From the NCBI GenBank assembly GCA_016931295.1, contig JAFGEZ010000001.1:62001-126000 (forward strand): 64,000 bases of DNA, given 5' to 3'. The DNA comes from Candidatus Krumholzibacteriota bacterium (lineage in GTDB: Bacteria > Krumholzibacteriota > Krumholzibacteriia > Krumholzibacteriales > Krumholzibacteriaceae). Of this stretch, positions 59,956 through 64,000 are shown piece by piece; positions within the stretch are counted from its first letter, which is position 1, and the number at the start of each line of letters is the position of its first letter. The notes beneath the pieces are model-generated. The model was not told the DNA's origin. It saw only the letters and a list, made by a program, of their open reading frames with translations, and searched no databases. Made by a program: the position numbers and the translations under genes.

Positions 59956-60325
59956 CCCGGCGACATTCCTCGTAATTCTCGTAGCAGACGAATCCCTCTC
60001 CCTCGAGCATCGACATGAAGAGGCCGAGGCGCTCGCAGCAGGGCTCGATCGAGTCGCTGAAGCGCTCGCGAAGGAGCTCGACCATCTCGCGCACGGGGCG
60101 CTTGCCGTCGCACATCGCCCAGACGGCGCTGCCGAGCTCGTCGAGCCTGATCTTCATGAACCGACTCTTGAGCCGCGGCTCGACGACTTTCTTCATCAGC
60201 CTGTTGGTGACCTTCGGTTTGAGGATCGTCACGATCCCGTCGTCGCCGGTCTCCGACCGCGCCGTCCGGCGCGGGATGAGATCGAGGAGGTTGACTTCGG
60301 TCTTCTGTTTCCTTCTTTTGAACAT
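59942..60325 (-). CDS. PqqD-like protein (peptide-recognition element fold)
   Basis: A 127-residue protein whose C-terminal 85 residues match the PqqD/RRE pattern: FMKIRLDELGSAVWAMCDGKRPVREMVELLRERFSDSIE and LGLFMSMLEGEGFV. Such domains bind leader peptides for radical SAM or other maturases. No precursor peptide or maturase gene lies beside it. The basic N-terminus is MFKRRKQKTEVNLLDLIP. The ATG at 60325 has no clear ribosome-binding site and sits just after the OPT-gene terminator, so expression is uncertain. Its 3' end overlaps the convergent lipoprotein gene. Confidence 0.7.
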   Translation of the reverse strand: MFKRRKQKTEVNLLDLIPRRTARSETGDDGIVTILKPKVTNRLMKKVVEPRLKSRFMKIRLDELGSAVWAMCDGKRPVREMVELLRERFSDSIEPCCERLGLFMSMLEGEGFVCYENYEECRRVMDE

Positions 60326-60334
60326 AGGCGAATG

Positions 60335-60366
60335 AAAAACCCCGGGCCGGCGGGGCCGGCCCGGGG
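60335..60366 (-). terminator. Rho-independent terminator of the OPT transporter gene
   Basis: On the minus strand an 11-base-pair stem CCCCGGGCCGG/CCGGCCCGGGG with a five-base loop is followed by five T residues. Confidence 0.85.
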
Positions 60367-60381
60367 TGGCAGATGGTGTCG

Positions 60382-62382
60382 TTACGACTCCCTGCTCTCG
60401 CCGCTCCGGATCGGGATGCGGATGAGGGTGTAGCCGATGATGGCGAAGATGACCAGCGCGAGCCACGGATTGCCGCCGTCGATGATCTTGGGGAGCATCG
60501 CCTTGCCGCCGCCGATGACGACGGTCGCGGCGATGATGATGCCCATGAGCGCCTGGCCGGCGATCAGGCCCGAGGCCAGGAGGATGCCGGTATTCTCGGC
60601 CTTCTCCTTGTCGAGCTTCCGCTTCGCTATGACCATGTCGGTGATCCACTTGATGATCCCGCCGATGAAGATGGCGAAGGTCGTGTGGAAGGGCAGGTAC
60701 ATCCCGACGGCGATCAGCATCGGCGAAGGGGCGCCGATGAGGATCAGCGCGATCGAGAAGAGCGCGCCCATGATCACGAGGGGCCATGCCATCTGGCCGG
60801 TGATGATGCCCTGGCTGAGCATCGCCATGAGACCGGCCTGGGGCGCCGGCAGCAGCTCGCCGCCGATGCCGCCCATCTCGGCGTAGCCGGTGTGCAGGAG
60901 CTGCAGCACGAGGGCCATCACGAACGCAGCCGCGACGACGCCGATCATGCAGCCGAGCTCCATTGCCCGCGGTGTGCCGCCGAGGATGTGCCCGGCCTTC
61001 AGATCCTGGATGATGTCTCCCGCCACGCCGCTCGAGCAGCATACCACCGCCGCCACGCCGAGAACCGCCGCGATCCCGAACGCTCCCTTGACGCCCACGG
61101 CGACCATCAGGATGGCCGCGACGATCAGCGTGGAGAGGGTGAGTCCCGAGATCGGGTTGTTGCTCGACCCGATCGTGCCGACGAGGAAGCCGGCCACGGC
61201 GGCGAAGAGGAACCCTGCGACGGTCATGACGAGCGCCGAAACGATCGCGCCGACGAGGTTCTGGCTGAAGTGGTAGTAGAGGAAGGCGATCGGGATGACG
61301 ATCGCGATGATCGCGATGATCGTGAAGGAGTAGGGGATGTCCTTCTCGATCCGGCTCGTCTCGCCCTCGCCCGTGCTCTTGCCGATCTGCTTGAGATCCT
61401 TGAAGGCCCTGGCGATCCCCGCGCCGAGGGACTTGCGCATCTTGAAGAGCGTGTAGAACGCGCCGACGAGCATCGCGCCGACCGCGAGGGGACGGACCTG
61501 CGAGTTCCAGACGGCGCCCGAGGTCTCGAGCCAATCGACGCCCGGACTGCCGAAGGTGCCGTTGATGAAGATGAAGAGCGGCACCATCATCATGTGGCCG
61601 AAGACGCCGCCGGCGAAGACGATCGCCGCGAGCTTCGGGCCGATGATGTAGCCGACTCCCATCATCGCCGGGGAGGCGTCGGGGCTCTCGACGAAGATGC
61701 CGCCCGTCGGGTTTGTGGGCCGCCCGATCGGGACGAGCGAGCTCGTCAAAAGCTGGAAGTTCTTCACGACCGGCAGGGCCCAGAAATGCTTGACGAATCC
61801 CTGGACGAGCTGCAGACCGAAGTCGTTCCTGACCAGCTCGAGAATCGCGGAGAGGCCGATCGTGCCGAAGACGTACTTGGCGCCGGTCGCGTTTCCCTGC
61901 CCGGCCTTGACGATCTCGGCGCAGGCGACGCTCTCGGGGAAGGGCAGCGTGGCGTCCTCGATCAGCACCCGGCGCAGGAAGATGACGAACAGGACGCCGA
62001 GGATGCCGCCGACCAGCATGAGCAGGGTGGATTCCCAGTAGTGGACCGTGTCCCAGATCGGTTCACCCGTCGTCGGGTTCTTCGCGATCAGGAACGCCGG
62101 GATCGTGAAGATCGCCCCGGCGACGAGCGCTTCTCCCACCGCGGCCGTGGTACGGCAGGTGTTCTCCTCGAGGATCGTTCCCTTCATGCCCCGCAGGACC
62201 GCCATTGCCATGACAGCGGCCGGAAAGGTCGCCGCCACGGTCATGCCGGCGACGAGCCCCAGGTACGCGTTCGCCGCACCCAGGATGACGGAAAGAACGG
62301 CGCCGACCACGATGGCCTTCACCGTGAACTCCCTCATCCGGGCCTCGGCGGGCACGTAGGGTTTGAACGAATTGTCGGCCAT
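60382..62382 (-). CDS. OPT-family oligopeptide transporter
   Basis: A 666-residue membrane transporter with about sixteen hydrophobic segments. FTVKAIVVGAVLSVILGAANAYLGL and the LPFPESVACAEIVKAGQ segment are characteristic of the bacterial OPT group that moves small peptides or metal-peptide complexes. GVAGDIIQDLKAGHILGGTPRAME is a second conserved block. AAGGAGGG precedes the ATG. It has its own good promoter and terminator, so it is monocistronic. Confidence 0.9.
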   Translation of the reverse strand: MADNSFKPYVPAEARMREFTVKAIVVGAVLSVILGAANAYLGLVAGMTVAATFPAAVMAMAVLRGMKGTILEENTCRTTAAVGEALVAGAIFTIPAFLIAKNPTTGEPIWDTVHYWESTLLMLVGGILGVLFVIFLRRVLIEDATLPFPESVACAEIVKAGQGNATGAKYVFGTIGLSAILELVRNDFGLQLVQGFVKHFWALPVVKNFQLLTSSLVPIGRPTNPTGGIFVESPDASPAMMGVGYIIGPKLAAIVFAGGVFGHMMMVPLFIFINGTFGSPGVDWLETSGAVWNSQVRPLAVGAMLVGAFYTLFKMRKSLGAGIARAFKDLKQIGKSTGEGETSRIEKDIPYSFTIIAIIAIVIPIAFLYYHFSQNLVGAIVSALVMTVAGFLFAAVAGFLVGTIGSSNNPISGLTLSTLIVAAILMVAVGVKGAFGIAAVLGVAAVVCCSSGVAGDIIQDLKAGHILGGTPRAMELGCMIGVVAAAFVMALVLQLLHTGYAEMGGIGGELLPAPQAGLMAMLSQGIITGQMAWPLVIMGALFSIALILIGAPSPMLIAVGMYLPFHTTFAIFIGGIIKWITDMVIAKRKLDKEKAENTGILLASGLIAGQALMGIIIAATVVIGGGKAMLPKIIDGGNPWLALVIFAIIGYTLIRIPIRSGESRES

Positions 62383-62448
62383 CGAGCCCTCCTTCCCTCT
62401 GGATGTATCTGCGGTGTCGAATGTTCGACGCGGATTTCAGGCGAACGC

Positions 62449-62477
62449 ATAGTATCCCGTTGCCGTTATTCAGTCAA
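62449..62477 (-). promoter_or_regulatory. Sigma-70-type promoter of the OPT transporter gene
   Basis: On the minus strand TTGACT (62477-62472) and TACTAT (62454-62449) are 17 bases apart, about 70 bases before the ATG. Confidence 0.65.
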
Positions 62478-62582
62478 GGAATTCGTGGTGTCGGGATCCC
62501 GACGGCGCCGCCGCGCCGCGTGCCGCGTATTCAGGCGCGTAACCGTCTGGCGGGGCGATCGTTGGATCGCCCGGGGCGGCGG

Positions 62583-62598
62583 CGGAACGACAATTGCC
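62583..62598 (+). promoter_or_regulatory. Possible sigma-54 promoter of the minimal activator gene
   Basis: CGGAACG at 62583-62589, four bases, TTGCC at 62594-62598. The GG and GC cores are ten bases apart; two -24 positions and one -12 position differ from consensus. Start would be near 62609, about 36 bases before the ATG at 62645. Confidence 0.45.
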
Positions 62599-62644
62599 AC
62601 TGACAGGGGTGTCACCCTCCGTCCGCAACCGGGAGCGCCGGCCC

Positions 62645-63619
62645 ATGGAAAAACCCGTCGACGCCCACATGCCGTTCGATCCGCCGATGGTCGGGCGCTC
62701 GCCCGCCGTCCTCGAGGTGCGCCGCCTCGTCAGGCGCGTGGCCGGCGCGGCGATCACCGTCCTCGTCGAGGGGGAGAGCGGGACGGGCAAGGAGATCGTC
62801 GCCCGGAACGTCCACCGCCTCGGCCCCCGGCGCTGCCGCCCCCTCGTGATCGTCAACTGCATGGAGCTGCCCGAGACGCTTCTGCAGAGCGAGCTCTTCG
62901 GACATCGGCGGGGCGCCTTCACGGGGGCCTCCCACGACCGCGCCGGGCTCATCGAGAGCGCCGACGGGGGCACCTTCTTCCTCGACGAGATCGGCGAGCT
63001 CCCGCTGCGCCAGCAGGCGGCGCTCCTGCGCGTCATCCAGGAGCGGGAGGTCCGCCGCATCGGGGAGAGCGCGCGGCGCAGGATCGACGTGCGGTTCGTC
63101 TTCGCCACCAACCGCGATCTCGCCGCCCTCGTCGCGAAGGGACGGTTCCGCGAGGACCTCTACTTCCGCGTCCGCGGGGCCGAGATCCGCGTGCCGCCCC
63201 TGCGCGAGCGCATCGAGGACATCCGGCCGCTGGCGGAGCATTTTCTCCGGCAATGCCGGCCAACCGGCGCCATCCGGCTCGCCGCCGACGCGTTCGCGGC
63301 GCTCGCGGCCTATCCCTGGCCGGGGAACGTGCGGGAGCTCCGGCACGAGATCGATCGCGCCTGCGCCCTCCACCCCGACGCGGGCGTCCTGCTGCCCGAG
63401 ATGCTCTCGCCGCGCGTCAGGGACGGGAGCGGGAGCTCGATCGCGGCGGAGAAGCCGGGCAACACGCTTCCGTCGGCCGTGAAGTGCCTCGAGCTGCGGA
63501 TGATCCGCGAGACCCTCGACCGCATGGAGGGGAACCGGACGAGGACGGCCTCCGCCCTCGGCATCACGCGCCAGGGACTCCTCAAGAAGATGAAGCGGTA
63601 CCGGATGATCCCCGAGTGA
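62645..63619 (+). CDS. Minimal sigma-54 enhancer-binding protein without sensor domain
   Basis: A 324-residue activator that consists of little more than the AAA+ domain and a Fis-type helix-turn-helix. Walker A is GESGTGKE at 43-50, the sigma-54 loop GAFTGA is at 90-95, Walker B is TFFLDEIGELP, and RTRTASALGITRQGLLKKMK is the DNA-binding end. With no receiver, GAF or TPR region it may be constitutive, like PspF, and controlled by a separate partner. The ATG at 62645 follows GGGAGCG; a TTG 51 bases upstream lies in the candidate sigma-54 promoter and is rejected. Confidence 0.88.
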   Translation: MEKPVDAHMPFDPPMVGRSPAVLEVRRLVRRVAGAAITVLVEGESGTGKEIVARNVHRLGPRRCRPLVIVNCMELPETLLQSELFGHRRGAFTGASHDRAGLIESADGGTFFLDEIGELPLRQQAALLRVIQEREVRRIGESARRRIDVRFVFATNRDLAALVAKGRFREDLYFRVRGAEIRVPPLRERIEDIRPLAEHFLRQCRPTGAIRLAADAFAALAAYPWPGNVRELRHEIDRACALHPDAGVLLPEMLSPRVRDGSGSSIAAEKPGNTLPSAVKCLELRMIRETLDRMEGNRTRTASALGITRQGLLKKMKRYRMIPE

Positions 63620-63695
63620 CCGGCGGCGGCGAATGCCGCTTGCCGGGGCGGGCGGGCTCGCGTATACTGCGGCCTCACGCGGAAGGAGAGACGTG

Positions 63696-64000
63696 ATGAT
63701 CCGGGAATCGATCGTGATGAGATGGAAGGACGAGATCCTCGCCGGCGTCGCCGGCGGGCTGCTTCTCTCCTTCGCCTTTCCCCCGTGGCCGGCGCGGTAC
63801 CTCGCGCTCGTCGCCCTCGCGCCGCTCTTCCGCTACTTTCTCCTCTTCACGCTCGACGGGCGAAACCGGCCGGTCCGGCAGGCCGCCGTGACGGGATTCG
63901 TCTTCGGTCTCGCCTTCTTTTTGTCGCTCCTCTACTGGATCGCCAACCTGATCCCCGCCTCGAGCGCGCGGATCCCGTGGCTGATGGCCCCCGCCGTGCT
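63696..64000 (+). CDS. lnt: Apolipoprotein N-acyltransferase (partial, runs off the window)
   Basis: The first 101 residues match the membrane N-terminus of Lnt: LAGVAGGLLLSFAFPPWP and VTGFVFGLAFFLSLLYWI are typical, with three hydrophobic segments. Lnt transfers the third acyl chain to lipoproteins in the inner membrane. The catalytic nitrilase domain lies beyond base 64000. AAGGAGA lies before the ATG at 63696; a GTG one codon earlier is also possible. Confidence 0.8.
   Translation, partial: MIRESIVMRWKDEILAGVAGGLLLSFAFPPWPARYLALVALAPLFRYFLLFTLDGRNRPVRQAAVTGFVFGLAFFLSLLYWIANLIPASSARIPWLMAPAV

Noticed and set aside
60373-63696. An 1,107-codon plus-strand frame
   Set aside because: It runs antisense to the OPT transporter and then out of frame across the minimal activator, with low-complexity Asp/Arg/Glu-rich translation.
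1-64000. tRNA, rRNA, CRISPR, insertion sequence or prophage
   Set aside because: I saw no cloverleaf-like sequence, spaced direct-repeat array, transposase or terminal inverted repeats while reading, though short tRNAs cannot be fully excluded without a covariance search.

Overview
The window is a contiguous piece of a very GC-rich chromosome from a Gram-negative bacterium. A twin-arginine translocase subunit, an outer-membrane beta-barrel protein, the start of an apolipoprotein N-acyltransferase gene and several lipoproteins with clear lipoboxes show a two-membrane cell. A secreted protein ending in a FlgD/type IX-like sorting domain, a dockerin-like protein, large Ser/Thr-kinase-TPR fusions and a crowd of sigma-54 activators fit an uncultured FCB-type lineage (for example Krumholzibacteriota, Eisenbacteria or relatives). 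That placement is inference; there is no rRNA or other decisive marker. I see no tRNA, rRNA, insertion sequence, phage gene or CRISPR array.

Layout. (1) About 0-16.1 kb is an envelope-polysaccharide region: two glycosyltransferases, an O-antigen-ligase-like membrane protein, a deacetylase-like protein, a double alpha/beta hydrolase, and a tight operon of acyl carrier protein, acyl-AMP ligase, NAD-synthetase-like protein and N-acetyl-sugar amidotransferase. This set closely resembles the accessory genes of exosortase A loci, but no exosortase lies in the window. A second operon links an outer-membrane protein, a geranylgeranyl-reductase-like flavoprotein, a small ferredoxin, a metallo-beta-lactamase-fold hydrolase and a GT2 enzyme. 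(2) About 16.2-34.3 kb is mostly housekeeping: tyrosine phosphatase, ilvE, rpiB-glyA-dCMP deaminase-nrdR, two paralogous secreted proteins, tatC, polyprenyl synthase, an AmrS-like radical SAM enzyme, rsfS, argS (with a replaced HIGH signature), a PfkB kinase, a c-di-GMP phosphodiesterase of the HD-GYP type behind a near-consensus sigma-54 promoter, purM, a DUF523/DUF1722 protein and two STAS proteins. (3) About 34.4-40.3 kb holds a secreted S9 peptidase, a propeller lipoprotein, an NCS2 permease and a dockerin-like protein.

(4) About 40.5-57.3 kb is a regulatory island: four sigma-54 enhancer-binding proteins (two with TPR-like N-termini, one with GAF, one with a pseudo-receiver), a soluble histidine kinase, a 1,204-residue Ser/Thr kinase-ATPase-TPR protein, and small lipoproteins and membrane proteins of unknown function. 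A fifth, minimal activator sits at 62.6 kb. (5) About 57.5-64 kb holds a lipoprotein metalloprotease, a second lipoprotein, an orphan PqqD-like protein, an OPT-family transporter and the start of lnt.

The main new observation is that several sigma-54-type promoters (GG-N10-GC cores) can be read directly: ahead of the HD-GYP gene, ahead of the histidine kinase-activator pair, and ahead of two activators themselves, plus one weaker case ahead of a lipoprotein. Together with the five activators this suggests a locally wired sigma-54 network tied to c-di-GMP turnover and the cell envelope. Function is inferred from sequence alone throughout.
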